This document shows, in pieces, positions 1 to 5,545 of a DNA stretch of 5,545 nt. Numbering within the stretch: position 1 is the first letter of the stretch; each line of letters starts with the position of its first letter. Below the pieces are notes generated by a model. It searched no databases. It saw only the letters and a program-made list of their open reading frames with translations, and was not told the origin of the DNA. The stretch spans positions 1-5,545 of the forward strand of contig DXZF01000257.1 of the NCBI GenBank assembly GCA_019415425.1, in the 5' to 3' direction. Source of the DNA: Bacillota bacterium. GTDB taxonomy: Bacteria > Bacillota > Clostridia > Christensenellales > QAND01. The translations under genes were made by a program, and so were the position numbers.

Positions 1-746
1 GTGATGATCCGATTGCTCTTTTCAGTTTTGGGAGTGGTAATCAGATCCTGACCGTTCAGCCGCTGGTAAGACTTGTTGATAGACACGGTGCGCTTCTCAA
101 AGTCGAAGTCCGCCGGAGTCAGAGCCAGCAGCTCCCCCTCCCGGATACCGCACCAGTAGAGCATCTCAAAGGCATAGAATGATAGCGGCTTATCCATCAT
201 CACCTCCGCAAATTTCAGGTACTGCTCCTTGGTCCAGAACATCATCTCCCGGTTTTTCTTTTTGCCCATGCTGCCCGCCTTTTTGCAGGGATTCTCCCGG
301 AGGTTGTAGTACCGAACCGCATGGTTGAAGATGGCGCTGAGCTGGTTGTGGACCGTTTTCAGGTACACCGGCGAGTAGGGCTTGCCGTTCTCGTCCTTAT
401 GGTTCAGCATCTCGTTCTGCCAGGTAATGATCTGCTGGGCGGTGATGTTACACATTTTCAGCCTGCCGAAATAGGGCAGCAGCTTGGTGCGGATGATATG
501 GTCCTTGGTAGCCCAGGTGTTCTTCTTGAGCCGGGTTTTCATATCCGCCGTGTAGAGGTCCACGAAACTCTTGAAGGTCATGTCCAGATCAGCGCTGGTC
601 TTGTTGAGCTGTTCGCGCTCCCAGGCCTGTGCCTCCCGTTTGGTCTTGAAGCCCCGCTTCTGGGTCTGCTTGCGCTCGCCGTTCCAATCGGTGTAGCGAT
701 AGACCGCCCGCCAAGTGTTGGTCTTTTCTTCTTTATAGACTGCCAT
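1..746 (-). CDS. int: Tyrosine recombinase / phage-type site-specific integrase, N-terminal 248 residues (runs off the window)
   Basis: The frame is open from the ATG at 746-744 to the window edge, and the C-terminus is missing. The protein would integrate and excise the element by conservative site-specific recombination. Residues 1-50 resemble the AP2-like arm-type DNA-binding domain, with a Trp- and Tyr-rich beta region followed by FKTKREAQAWERE. Residues 57-150 look like the SAM-like core-binding domain (FVDLYTADMKTR, ending HAVRYYNLRENPC). The catalytic domain begins near 170 and shows box I, CGIREGELLAL, with the presumed catalytic Arg at 202. TPKTEKSNR around 238-246 holds the presumed active-site Lys. 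The HxxR box and the nucleophilic Tyr lie beyond the edge, so activity cannot be judged. AAAGGAGGG lies just upstream, inside the end of xis, and supports this start. The gene follows xis with a 2-base gap and is probably translationally coupled to it. The protein belongs to the Tn916/lambda-type integrases common in Clostridia elements. Confidence 0.93.
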   Translation of the reverse strand, partial: MAVYKEEKTNTWRAVYRYTDWNGERKQTQKRGFKTKREAQAWEREQLNKTSADLDMTFKSFVDLYTADMKTRLKKNTWATKDHIIRTKLLPYFGRLKMCNITAQQIITWQNEMLNHKDENGKPYSPVYLKTVHNQLSAIFNHAVRYYNLRENPCKKAGSMGKKKNREMMFWTKEQYLKFAEVMMDKPLSFYAFEMLYWCGIREGELLALTPADFDFEKRTVSINKSYQRLNGQDLITTPKTEKSNRII

Positions 747-748
747 GA

Positions 749-943
749 TTAGCCCTCCTTTCCCGTCTTGCCGTAGCAAAACTTCTCCATGAAAAAGTTT
801 CGGTTGACCCGCCCGGAGATGGTCAGATAGCCCTTCTCCCGGAGCTCAGCGTTGAGCTTATGGATCACCTTGTAGGCGTGGGACTTGGAGATGCCCAGCT
901 CCTGGGCCACTTCCTCCACGCGCATAAAGTTTTGTGCCTGCAT
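749..943 (-). CDS. xis: Small helix-turn-helix DNA-binding protein, excisionase-type
   Basis: This is a 64-residue protein. Residues 8-30 (MRVEEVAQELGISKSHAYKVI) form a clear MerR/excisionase-like helix-turn-helix. Residues 37-50 (KGYLTISGRVNRNF) resemble the wing that follows in this family. It has no other domain and no signal peptide. Its place directly upstream of the integrase, in the same transcript, argues for a recombination directionality factor that bends DNA at the attachment site to favour excision. It could instead be a small transcriptional regulator of the element. The ATG at 943-941 is preceded by GGAAGG at a suitable distance. The stop codon TAA is 2 bases from the integrase ATG. 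Expression should come from the consensus promoter at 1109-1137, giving a leader of about 160 bases. Confidence 0.82.
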   Translation of the reverse strand: MQAQNFMRVEEVAQELGISKSHAYKVIHKLNAELREKGYLTISGRVNRNFFMEKFCYGKTGKEG

Positions 944-999
944 TGAAAATACCTTCCTTTCTTCGTTGATGGCTGCTGCGGCTGGATATTGTGTTCCAT
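865..999 (-). CDS. Possible 44-residue leader ORF overlapping the xis start (doubtful)
   Basis: In the xis leader an ATG at 999-997 follows a very good Shine-Dalgarno sequence, GAGGAGG, with 5 bases between them. The frame starts MEHNIQPQQPSTKKGRYFQ, then runs into xis in another reading frame and stops at 865. The first 19 codons lie upstream of xis; the rest is read out of frame through the xis HTH coding region and has low-complexity, shadow-like composition. The same frame stays open upstream through a GTG at 1026 (VADESEEAF) and beyond to a TAG near 1084. The piece might therefore be the tail of an older gene. It could be a leader peptide that couples ribosomes to xis, or only a fortuitous ribosome site. 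I recognise no family. Confidence 0.25.
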   Translation of the reverse strand: MEHNIQPQQPSTKKGRYFQCRHKTLCAWRKWPRSWASPSPTPTR

Positions 1000-1081
1000 A
1001 AATGCCTCCTCACTTTCGTCCGCCACTTTTTTCCCGGATGTATAACCAGAGATTGCGGCAGTTCTTTTTTGTTTATTGATT

Positions 1082-1196
1082 CTAAGCTATTATGCTTAGC
1101 CTATTGTCATTATACTAAGCAAAATAGCCTTTGTCAATCGGAGCGCGCAAAATAAATTAAAAAAAATTGTTTAGTATTCTCTTGACTTTCCTAAGC
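1082..1196. promoter_or_regulatory. Operator cluster: four exact CTAAGC hexamers in the divergent control region
   Basis: The gap between xis and the regulator (944-1244) holds CTAAGC at 1082-1087 (+), 1094-1099 (-), 1115-1120 (+) and 1191-1196 (+). The first two form an inverted repeat with a 6-base centre. The third sits in the xis-int promoter spacer and the fourth in the regulator promoter spacer. Three of the four are followed by A and an A/T-rich stretch (ATAAT, AAAAT, ATTTC), suggesting a longer site. Degenerate copies occur at 1169-1174 (GTTTAG, minus-strand CTAAAC) and 1214-1219 (CTAAAG). The positions suit a repressor that silences both promoters. The rest of the gap is the xis leader (944-1080) and an A-rich run (1149-1168) that could act as an UP element for the regulator promoter. 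Confidence 0.6.
1109..1137 (-). promoter_or_regulatory. Consensus sigma-70/sigma-A promoter for xis-int
   Basis: On the minus strand TTGACA (1137-1132) is followed by a 17-base spacer and TATAAT (1114-1109), an exact match to consensus in both boxes and in spacing. The start of transcription should be near 1102. The last six spacer bases are GCTTAG, the complement of the CTAAGC operator-like hexamer, directly touching the -10 box. An inverted pair of the same hexamer lies just past the expected start. Such a strong promoter for recombination genes would normally need a repressor, and the divergent XRE gene is the obvious candidate. Confidence 0.8.
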
Positions 1197-1210
1197 ATTT
1201 CTGCTACGCT
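1182..1210 (+). promoter_or_regulatory. Probable promoter of the XRE regulator
   Basis: TTGACT (1182-1187) is five of six to the -35 consensus. After 17 bases comes TACGCT (1205-1210), a poor -10 with three of six matches. An A/T-rich run lies just upstream. A CTAAGC hexamer is inside the spacer (1191-1196) and the related CTAAAG follows the -10 box. The flanking TTTCCTAA is repeated at 1187-1194 and 1210-1217. This arrangement suggests negative autoregulation. The weak -10 leaves the exact placement uncertain. Confidence 0.5.
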
Positions 1211-1244
1211 TTCCTAAAGACAACCAACGATTGGAGCTGATGAT

Positions 1245-1733
1245 ATGGCAATTGGCGAACGGATTCACTTTTTCCGTCTCCTGCGGGGGATGACACAGAA
1301 GTATCTCGGCATGGCGCTGGGTTTCCCGGAGAAGTCTGCTGATGTGCGCCTGGCTCAGTACGAAACAGGATCAAGAACCCCCAAAGCAGACCTGACTGCC
1401 GCCTTAGCCCAGGTACTGGATGTCTCGCCCCATGCCCTCTCTGTCCCGGATATAGACTCCTATGTGGGGCTGATGCACACCCTGTTTACCCTGGAGGACA
1501 ACTACGGGCTCAAGATCAGTGAGATAGATGGAGAAGTTTGCTTAAAGGTCGATGTGCGGAAGAACAAGGATGCTGCCCGGCTGCACGAGATGCTCTGTTC
1601 CTGGCAGCAGGCCGCTGCCCTGTTGGAGGCGGGCGAGATCTCCAAAGAGGATTACGACAAATGGCGCTACCATTACCCGGAATTTGACAAGACCCAGAAC
1701 TATGTGAAGGTGCCGCCCCAAGATTTCGTTTGA
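1245..1733 (+). CDS. XRE-family helix-turn-helix transcriptional regulator of the element
   Basis: This is a 162-residue protein. Residues 5-66 are a lambda-repressor/Cro-type HTH: ERIHFFRLLRGMTQKYLGMAL, an insert (GFPEKSADVR), then LAQYETGSRTPKADLTAALAQVLDVSP with the typical recognition and closing helices. The remaining 95 residues show a YxLKI...EVCLKVDV strand-like stretch, then a mostly helical part (AARLHEMLCSWQQAAALLEAG) and a Trp/Tyr-rich tail. No RecA-cleavage (LexA-type) or ImmA-type peptidase motif is visible, so relief of repression would need another signal or partner. GGAG at 1233-1236 supports the ATG. It diverges from xis-int, and the shared control region carries repeated CTAAGC sites, so it probably represses excision genes and itself. 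Proteins of this type are frequent in Clostridia mobile elements. The target sites and role here are inferred. Confidence 0.85.
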   Translation: MAIGERIHFFRLLRGMTQKYLGMALGFPEKSADVRLAQYETGSRTPKADLTAALAQVLDVSPHALSVPDIDSYVGLMHTLFTLEDNYGLKISEIDGEVCLKVDVRKNKDAARLHEMLCSWQQAAALLEAGEISKEDYDKWRYHYPEFDKTQNYVKVPPQDFV

Positions 1734-1791
1734 CCCTCCCACTTGTAGGACACGGGAGAGGCCGTTTGTTGCACAAGACAATAATAAAAAG

Positions 1792-1837
1792 AAAAAGAGA
1801 GCTAACTGACTAATCAAAATCAGTTAGCTCTCTTTTT
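1792..1837. terminator. Strong bidirectional intrinsic terminator between the XRE regulator and guaA
   Basis: A perfect 18-base inverted repeat (arms 1792-1809 and 1820-1837) has a 10-base loop. The arms start with AAAAA and end with TTTTT, so a stem of GAGAGCTAACTGA is flanked by a U-tract in both directions. On the plus strand it ends the regulator transcript about 60 bases after its stop codon. On the minus strand it would stop readthrough from the purB-pyrG-guaA operon before it opposes the regulator gene. Confidence 0.88.
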
Positions 1838-1854
1838 ATAAATAATGAAAAAGT

Positions 1855-1872
1855 GTTGCCAAATCGTTGCCA
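1855..1872. repeat. Paired GTTGCCA direct repeats, possible recombinase arm-type sites
   Basis: GTTGCCA occurs at 1855-1861 and again at 1866-1872, a period of 11 bases or about one helical turn. The pair lies between the terminator and the guaA end, close to the expected attachment site. Integrases with an AP2-like arm domain bind short direct repeats near element ends, so this is a candidate. There are only two copies here and the partner end is not visible. Confidence 0.3.
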
Positions 1873-1890
1873 CGAAGGGCCTTAACCCCT

Positions 1891-1916
1891 AAAAAAACCA
1901 GTCATATCAGGCTTTT
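1891..1916 (-). terminator. Weak candidate terminator just after guaA
   Basis: On the minus strand AAAAGCC pairs with GGTTTTT (one G-U pair) across a 10-base loop, followed by two more T residues. It begins about 15 bases after the guaA stop codon. The stem is short and A-T-rich, so it would be inefficient alone; the strong hairpin at 1792-1837 lies behind it. Confidence 0.28.
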
Positions 1917-1930
1917 CCGGGTCTCTGAAA

Positions 1931-3457
1931 TCATTCCCACTCAATCGTTCCCGGGGGTTTGGACGTGATGTCGTACACCACGCGGTTGACGCCAGGGACC
2001 TCACCGATGATGCGGTTCATGATCCGCTTGAGCAGGGGCCAGGGCAGTTCAGCGGCCTCTACCGTCATGGCGTCGGTCGAGGTGACGGCACGAATCGCCA
2101 GTACATGGTCATAGGTGCGCGAATCTCCCATGACGCCGACGGTACGCAACGGCGTGAAGACGGTAAAGTACTGCCATACATCCTGCTGCAGGCCGGCATT
2201 GGCGATCTCCTCGCGCAAAATTGCGTCGCTCTCGCGCACGATGCGCAGCTTGTCTTCGGTGATATCGCCCAGGATGCGGATGGCAAGGCCGGGTCCGGGG
2301 AAGGGCTGACGCCAGACCATCTCAGGGTCGATGCCAAGCGCAATGCCCAGTGCCCGCACTTCGTCCTTAAAGAGCAGGCGAAGCGGTTCTACAAGGCCCT
2401 TAAAGCCGATATCTTCCGGCAGGCCGCCCACATTGTGATGGCTCTTGATGACGTCGGCCTGCCCCATGCCGCTCTCGATCACATCGGGATAGATCGTGCC
2501 CTGTACCAGAAAGTCCACCGCGCCGATCTTCTGCGCCTCTTGCTGGAAAACCGAGATGAACTCGTTGCCGATGATCTTGCGCTTTTGTTCGGGGTCGGTC
2601 ACCCCGTGCAGTTTTTGGAGAAAGCGCGGCCCTGCGTCGACACGGCGAATGTTGAGCCCCAATTTTTGGGCGTAGGTGGCCATGACCTGATCGCCTTCAT
2701 CTTTGCGCAAAAGGCCGTGGTCCACAAAGACGCACGTCAACTGTTCGCCCACCGCCCTGTGCACCAGCACCGCTGCAACAGAGCTGTCTACGCCGCCGGA
2801 TAGCGCACACAGCACCTTGCCGGTGCCCACCTGCCGGCGGATATCGGCAACCATGCTGTCTACGACGTTTTCCATCTTCCAATCGCATGCACAGCCGCAC
2901 ACATCGCGCACAAAGTGGCGCAGCATCTCCACGCCGTTTTGCGTGTGTGCGACTTCGGGGTGGAACTGAATGCCGTACAGGCGGCGTGCATCGTCTGCAG
3001 TTGCGGCACAGGCGCAGTGGGCGGTATGGGCGATGGCGCTAAAGCCGGGAGGCAACTGTGTCACGGCATCGTTGTGGTTCATCCACACGACGCCGTCCTC
3101 AGGCAAGTCGGCAAACAGCGGGTGCGCATCAAAGTGCGTTTGCGTGGCGCCGTATTCGCGCGCCTGCATGGGGCCCACTTGTCCGCCCAGCGTATGGACC
3201 AACCACTGCTGCCCATAGCAGATGCCCAGGACCGGTACCCCCAGGCGCAGAACGCCGGGGTCGCACTGTTTGGCGTTGGGATCGTACACGCTCTGTGGGC
3301 CGCCGGTGAGGATGACGCCCATGAGCGAATCGTCCGCAAACGTGTCGATGGGCGTATCGCACGGATGGATTTCACAGTATACACCGCATTCGCGTACACG
3401 GCGTACAATCAGCTGGTTGTACTGGCCGCCAAAGTCCAGCACGATGATCTTTTGCAT
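1931..3457 (-). CDS. guaA: GMP synthase (glutamine-hydrolysing)
   Basis: The protein is 508 residues, close to the usual length. It converts XMP, ATP and glutamine to GMP in the cytoplasm, the last step of guanine nucleotide synthesis. Residues 1-190 are a class I glutamine amidotransferase with TGGPQSVYD (51-59), nucleophile Cys80 in GICYGQQW, and His166 and Glu168 in GIQFHPEV. The ATP-pyrophosphatase domain has the PP-loop SGGVDSS at 220-226. The C-terminal dimerisation domain contains [12 protein letters not shown] (383-394) and ends in the family signature KPPGTIEWE. The chosen ATG (3457-3455) has AAGGAGG five bases upstream and begins [15 protein letters not shown] as in the family; the frame can be read further upstream to 3568, but only through pyrG out of frame. 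It is the third gene of the purB-pyrG-guaA operon, 10 bases after pyrG. Its intact 3' end abuts the mobile element. Confidence 0.98.
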   Translation of the reverse strand: MQKIIVLDFGGQYNQLIVRRVRECGVYCEIHPCDTPIDTFADDSLMGVILTGGPQSVYDPNAKQCDPGVLRLGVPVLGICYGQQWLVHTLGGQVGPMQAREYGATQTHFDAHPLFADLPEDGVVWMNHNDAVTQLPPGFSAIAHTAHCACAATADDARRLYGIQFHPEVAHTQNGVEMLRHFVRDVCGCACDWKMENVVDSMVADIRRQVGTGKVLCALSGGVDSSVAAVLVHRAVGEQLTCVFVDHGLLRKDEGDQVMATYAQKLGLNIRRVDAGPRFLQKLHGVTDPEQKRKIIGNEFISVFQQEAQKIGAVDFLVQGTIYPDVIESGMGQADVIKSHHNVGGLPEDIGFKGLVEPLRLLFKDEVRALGIALGIDPEMVWRQPFPGPGLAIRILGDITEDKLRIVRESDAILREEIANAGLQQDVWQYFTVFTPLRTVGVMGDSRTYDHVLAIRAVTSTDAMTVEAAELPWPLLKRIMNRIIGEVPGVNRVVYDITSKPPGTIEWE

Positions 3458-3462
3458 AGAAG

Positions 3463-3469
3463 CCTCCTT
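3463..3469 (-). promoter_or_regulatory. guaA ribosome binding site overlapping the pyrG stop codon
   Basis: AAGGAGG, close to a full match to the 16S rRNA tail, lies 5 bases before the guaA ATG. Its first two bases are part of the pyrG TAA. This fixes the guaA start and suggests that ribosomes ending pyrG help to start guaA. Confidence 0.85.
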
Positions 3470-5066
3470 ATGCCTTCTGGCTGCGTGCTGCGCCCACGAA
3501 GTCGCGGAACAGCGGATGCGGGCGCATGGGACGGGAGAGGAACTCCGGATGGAACTGCACGCCGACAAACCACGGGTGGTCCGTCAACTCCACGATCTCC
3601 ACCAAATTGCTCTCGGGATTGATGCCCGAAGCGCGCAGGTTGTTGCGGAACAGCACTTCGGCAAAATCGCTGTTGAATTCGTAGCGATGGCGATGGCGCT
3701 CATAGATCAGCGGCTCGTCGTAGGCCGCATACGCCAGCGTATCCGGCGTCAGACGGCAGGCGTACTGGCCCAATCGCTGTGTGCCCCCCAGGTGGGTGAC
3801 GCTCTTTTGCGCCTCCATCAAATCGATGACGGGGTAGGGGGTATCGGGATTCAGCTCCGTGGAATTGGCATCGCTGAGGCCTTCGACGTGGCGCGCATGC
3901 TCGATGACGGCCATCTGCATGCCCAAGCAGATGCCCAAATAGGGCTTTTGATGCGTGCGGGCATGTTGCACGGCGAGAATCATCCCCTCGGTGCCGCGCG
4001 GCCCAAATCCACCGGGCACCAGCACGGCGTCGCAGTGCTTGAGGCGCTCGTCCACATTTTCTGGGGTCAACTCCTCGGATTCGATCCAGTCGATGTGCAC
4101 GCGCGTATCGTGAAATGCGCCTGCATGGCACAGCGATTCACTGACGGAAAGATATGCATCGTGCAATTTGACGTATTTACCCACCAGCCCTACGGTGATC
4201 TCGTGCTTGGGCGAGACGACGCGCTGCACCATCTGCTTCCACTGCGATAGATCGTGCGGGCCGTCGGGCAGGCCCAGACGCTCCAGCACGCGCTCGCACA
4301 GCCCCTCGTTCTCCAGCATCAGCGGCACTTCGTAAATGGTGGAGACGTCCGCGTTCTCGACCACGCATCCCTCGGGGACATTGCACAGATACGAAAGCTT
4401 GTTTTTGATCTCGGCATCCAGCGGATATTCGGTACGGCACACCAGCACATCCGGTGCAATGCCCATCGAGCGCAACTCGCGTACGCTGTGTTGCGTGGGC
4501 TTGGTCTTGAGCTCTCCCACGCTCTTGATATACGGGATGTACGTGAGGTGAACCGACGCGGTGTTCTGCATCCCCGCTTCCATGCGGAACTGGCTGATGG
4601 CCTCGATGAAGGGAAGACCTTCGATGTCGCCCACTGTGCCGCCAACCTCAACCAGCAAAATGTCCACGCCGTCCGCCGCGTACACGCGGCGAATGTGCTC
4701 CTTGATGGCGCCGGTCAGATGCGGGACGACCTGCACCGTACCGCCGTTGAAGTCGCCACGCCGTTCGCGCTCGATCAGTTCCGAATATACCCGGCCCGAG
4801 GTGACGCTGTTGGCGCTCTTGAGGTTGCGGTCGATAAACCGCTCGTAATGCCCCAGATCCAGATCGGTTTCACCGCCGTTGTCGGTGACAAACACTTCGC
4901 CGTGCTGGTAGGGGTTCATGGTGCCCGGGTCCACGTTGAGGTAGGGATCCAGCTTCATCATGCTGACCTTGTATCCACGGCTCTTGAGCAGCACGCCCAG
5001 CGAGGCGGATGTGACGCCCTTGCCCAGCGACGACATGACGCCACCGGTGATAAATACGACTTTCAT
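3468..5066 (-). CDS. pyrG: CTP synthase (glutamine-hydrolysing)
   Basis: The protein is 532 residues, the normal family length. It aminates UTP to CTP using ATP and glutamine, and acts as a cytoplasmic tetramer. The N-terminal synthetase domain (1-265) starts with [16 protein letters not shown], whose P-loop is SSLGKG at 12-17, followed by [23 protein letters not shown] and [12 protein letters not shown] (139-150). The class I amidotransferase domain has [11 protein letters not shown] (351-361), nucleophile Cys380 in GICLGMQ, and His506 and Glu508 in VQFHPEF. No key residue is missing. I chose the ATG at 5066-5064. An in-frame TTG at 5072-5070 would add two residues and sits better behind AAGGAAGG (5086-5079), while GGGGG (5077-5073) serves the ATG. 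The gene is 18 bases after purB and 10 bases before guaA, in one operon. Confidence 0.97.
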   Translation of the reverse strand: MKVVFITGGVMSSLGKGVTSASLGVLLKSRGYKVSMMKLDPYLNVDPGTMNPYQHGEVFVTDNGGETDLDLGHYERFIDRNLKSANSVTSGRVYSELIERERRGDFNGGTVQVVPHLTGAIKEHIRRVYAADGVDILLVEVGGTVGDIEGLPFIEAISQFRMEAGMQNTASVHLTYIPYIKSVGELKTKPTQHSVRELRSMGIAPDVLVCRTEYPLDAEIKNKLSYLCNVPEGCVVENADVSTIYEVPLMLENEGLCERVLERLGLPDGPHDLSQWKQMVQRVVSPKHEITVGLVGKYVKLHDAYLSVSESLCHAGAFHDTRVHIDWIESEELTPENVDERLKHCDAVLVPGGFGPRGTEGMILAVQHARTHQKPYLGICLGMQMAVIEHARHVEGLSDANSTELNPDTPYPVIDLMEAQKSVTHLGGTQRLGQYACRLTPDTLAYAAYDEPLIYERHRHRYEFNSDFAEVLFRNNLRASGINPESNLVEIVELTDHPWFVGVQFHPEFLSRPMRPHPLFRDFVGAARSQKA

Positions 5067-5084
5067 GGTCAACCCCCGCCTTCC

Positions 5085-5545
5085 TTATACGCGCAATTCG
5101 CCAATGGGGCCATCCACGGCTCCTTCGAGCAATGGATCGATGTGTGTATGGATAAAGGATTCCACCTGGCTGGCGCACCGGCCGGTATACAGCCGGGCAT
5201 CCAGGACGTTTTGCAGTTCCGCCTCGTTCAGGCCAAAGGCCGCGTCGTTCGCGATGCGCTGCAATAGATCGTTGTCCAGGCCGTCCGCCTTCATGCGGCT
5301 GGCCGCAGCCTGCGCGTGCACGCGAATGCGCTCGTGCAGCGCCTGCCGGTCGCCCCCGCGCTTGACCGCCTCCATCAGGATGTTTTCCGTCGCCATAAAC
5401 GGCAGATTGCTGTCGATGTTGCGCGCAATCATCTTGGGGTACACCACGAGCCCGCCGGCTACATTGGCGTAGATCTCCAAAATGGCGTCCACGGCCAAAA
5501 ATGCCTCAGGGATGCTGATGCGGCGGTTGGCGGAATCGTCCAGCG
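5085..5545 (-). CDS. purB: Adenylosuccinate lyase, C-terminal 152 residues (runs off the window)
   Basis: Only the C-terminal part is present; the start lies beyond the right edge. The visible sequence begins LDDSANRRISIPEAFLAVDAI, typical of the helical core of the fumarase/aspartase superfamily member PurB. It continues with LPFMATENILMEAVKRGGDRQALHERIRVH, the strongly conserved PurB segment, and then the adenylosuccinate lyase C-terminal domain (NDLLQRIANDAAFGL, RLYTGRCASQVESF). The enzyme cleaves SAICAR to AICAR and adenylosuccinate to AMP, so it acts twice in purine synthesis. The superfamily signature loop and most catalytic residues are outside the window. The frame can be opened at an internal TTG near 5498, but this is not the gene start. 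The TAA stop is followed at once by the pyrG Shine-Dalgarno sequence, so the two genes are likely co-transcribed. Confidence 0.95.
   Translation of the reverse strand, partial: LDDSANRRISIPEAFLAVDAILEIYANVAGGLVVYPKMIARNIDSNLPFMATENILMEAVKRGGDRQALHERIRVHAQAAASRMKADGLDNDLLQRIANDAAFGLNEAELQNVLDARLYTGRCASQVESFIHTHIDPLLEGAVDGPIGELRV

Larger units (their letters stand above)
1..1930. mobile_element. End of an integrated genomic island, ICE or prophage next to guaA (partial)
   Basis: This stretch carries a typical integration module: a tyrosine recombinase, an excisionase-type HTH protein directly upstream of it, and a divergent XRE regulator. It is A+T-richer than the flanking purB-pyrG-guaA genes and stops where the guaA coding end begins. 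The 3' end of guaA is a recognised insertion site for genomic islands, which fits the position. The right boundary is approximate: I place it between the terminator ending at 1837 and the guaA stop codon at 1931, and the crossover may lie inside the last codons of guaA. The left boundary and any transfer or cargo genes are outside the window, so I cannot tell an ICE from a prophage or a small integrative islet. Confidence 0.75.

Noticed and set aside
321..752. 143-codon plus-strand frame opposite the integrase
   Set aside because: The minus-strand frame encodes a clear integrase with matching motifs; the plus-strand frame is its shadow.
1737..1762. CTCCC...GGGAG hairpin after the regulator stop codon
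   Set aside because: It has only five base pairs, a large loop and no T-tract; the perfect 18-base repeat downstream explains termination.
1516..1817. Minus-strand frames of 86 and 91 codons opposite the XRE regulator
   Set aside because: They overlap the regulator gene and its terminator and show no domain or ribosome site.
1862..1949. AATCGTT present at 1862-1868 and again inside the guaA end at 1943-1949, as a possible attachment repeat
   Set aside because: Seven bases is too short and the flanks differ; a true att repeat should sit at the far end of the element, not 80 bases away.
3458..3568. 37-codon N-terminal extension of guaA
   Set aside because: It overlaps pyrG out of frame and is not family-like; the AAGGAGG site and family N-terminus place the start at 3457.
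2105..5267. Long plus-strand open frames opposite guaA, pyrG and purB, up to about 340 codons
   Set aside because: They lie wholly antisense to well-identified conserved genes in G+C-rich DNA, have no recognisable domains or good ribosome sites, and are explained by codon-position bias.

Overview
The window joins two regions. Bases 1 to about 1,900 are one end of an integrated mobile element. Bases 1,931 to 5,545 are host chromosome carrying a nucleotide-biosynthesis gene cluster on the minus strand. The protein sequences, strong AAGGAGG-type ribosome binding sites and the style of the integration module point to a Firmicutes/Clostridia bacterium with a fairly G+C-rich chromosome. I cannot name a genus. 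The base composition changes near the junction: the element's control region is A+T-rich, while purB, pyrG and guaA are G+C-rich.

Element part. A tyrosine recombinase gene runs leftwards off the window edge, so only its first 248 codons are present. It is preceded, 2 bases away, by a 64-residue winged-helix/HTH protein of the excisionase type, and the two must be co-transcribed. Diverging from them is a gene for a 162-residue XRE-family regulator. The 301-base gap between the divergent genes holds a perfect-consensus promoter (TTGACA, 17 bases, TATAAT) facing xis-int. It also holds a weaker promoter facing the regulator and four exact copies of CTAAGC placed in and next to both promoters. The simplest reading is a repressor-controlled excision/integration switch. 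A strong bidirectional terminator follows the regulator gene. About 90 bases later the intact 3' end of guaA begins; guaA is a known insertion target for genomic islands.

Chromosomal part. Reading leftwards, the genes are purB (adenylosuccinate lyase, C-terminal 152 residues only), pyrG (CTP synthase, complete) and guaA (GMP synthase, complete). They are separated by 18 and 10 bases, with the downstream Shine-Dalgarno sequences overlapping or abutting the upstream stop codons, so they form a tight operon. Together they commit nucleotides to AMP, CTP and GMP. PyrG and GuaA both use glutamine amide nitrogen through a class I amidotransferase domain.

I found no RNA gene, CRISPR array or defence system. 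The most interesting part is the compact int-xis/regulator switch, its operator array, and its unusual orientation relative to guaA.
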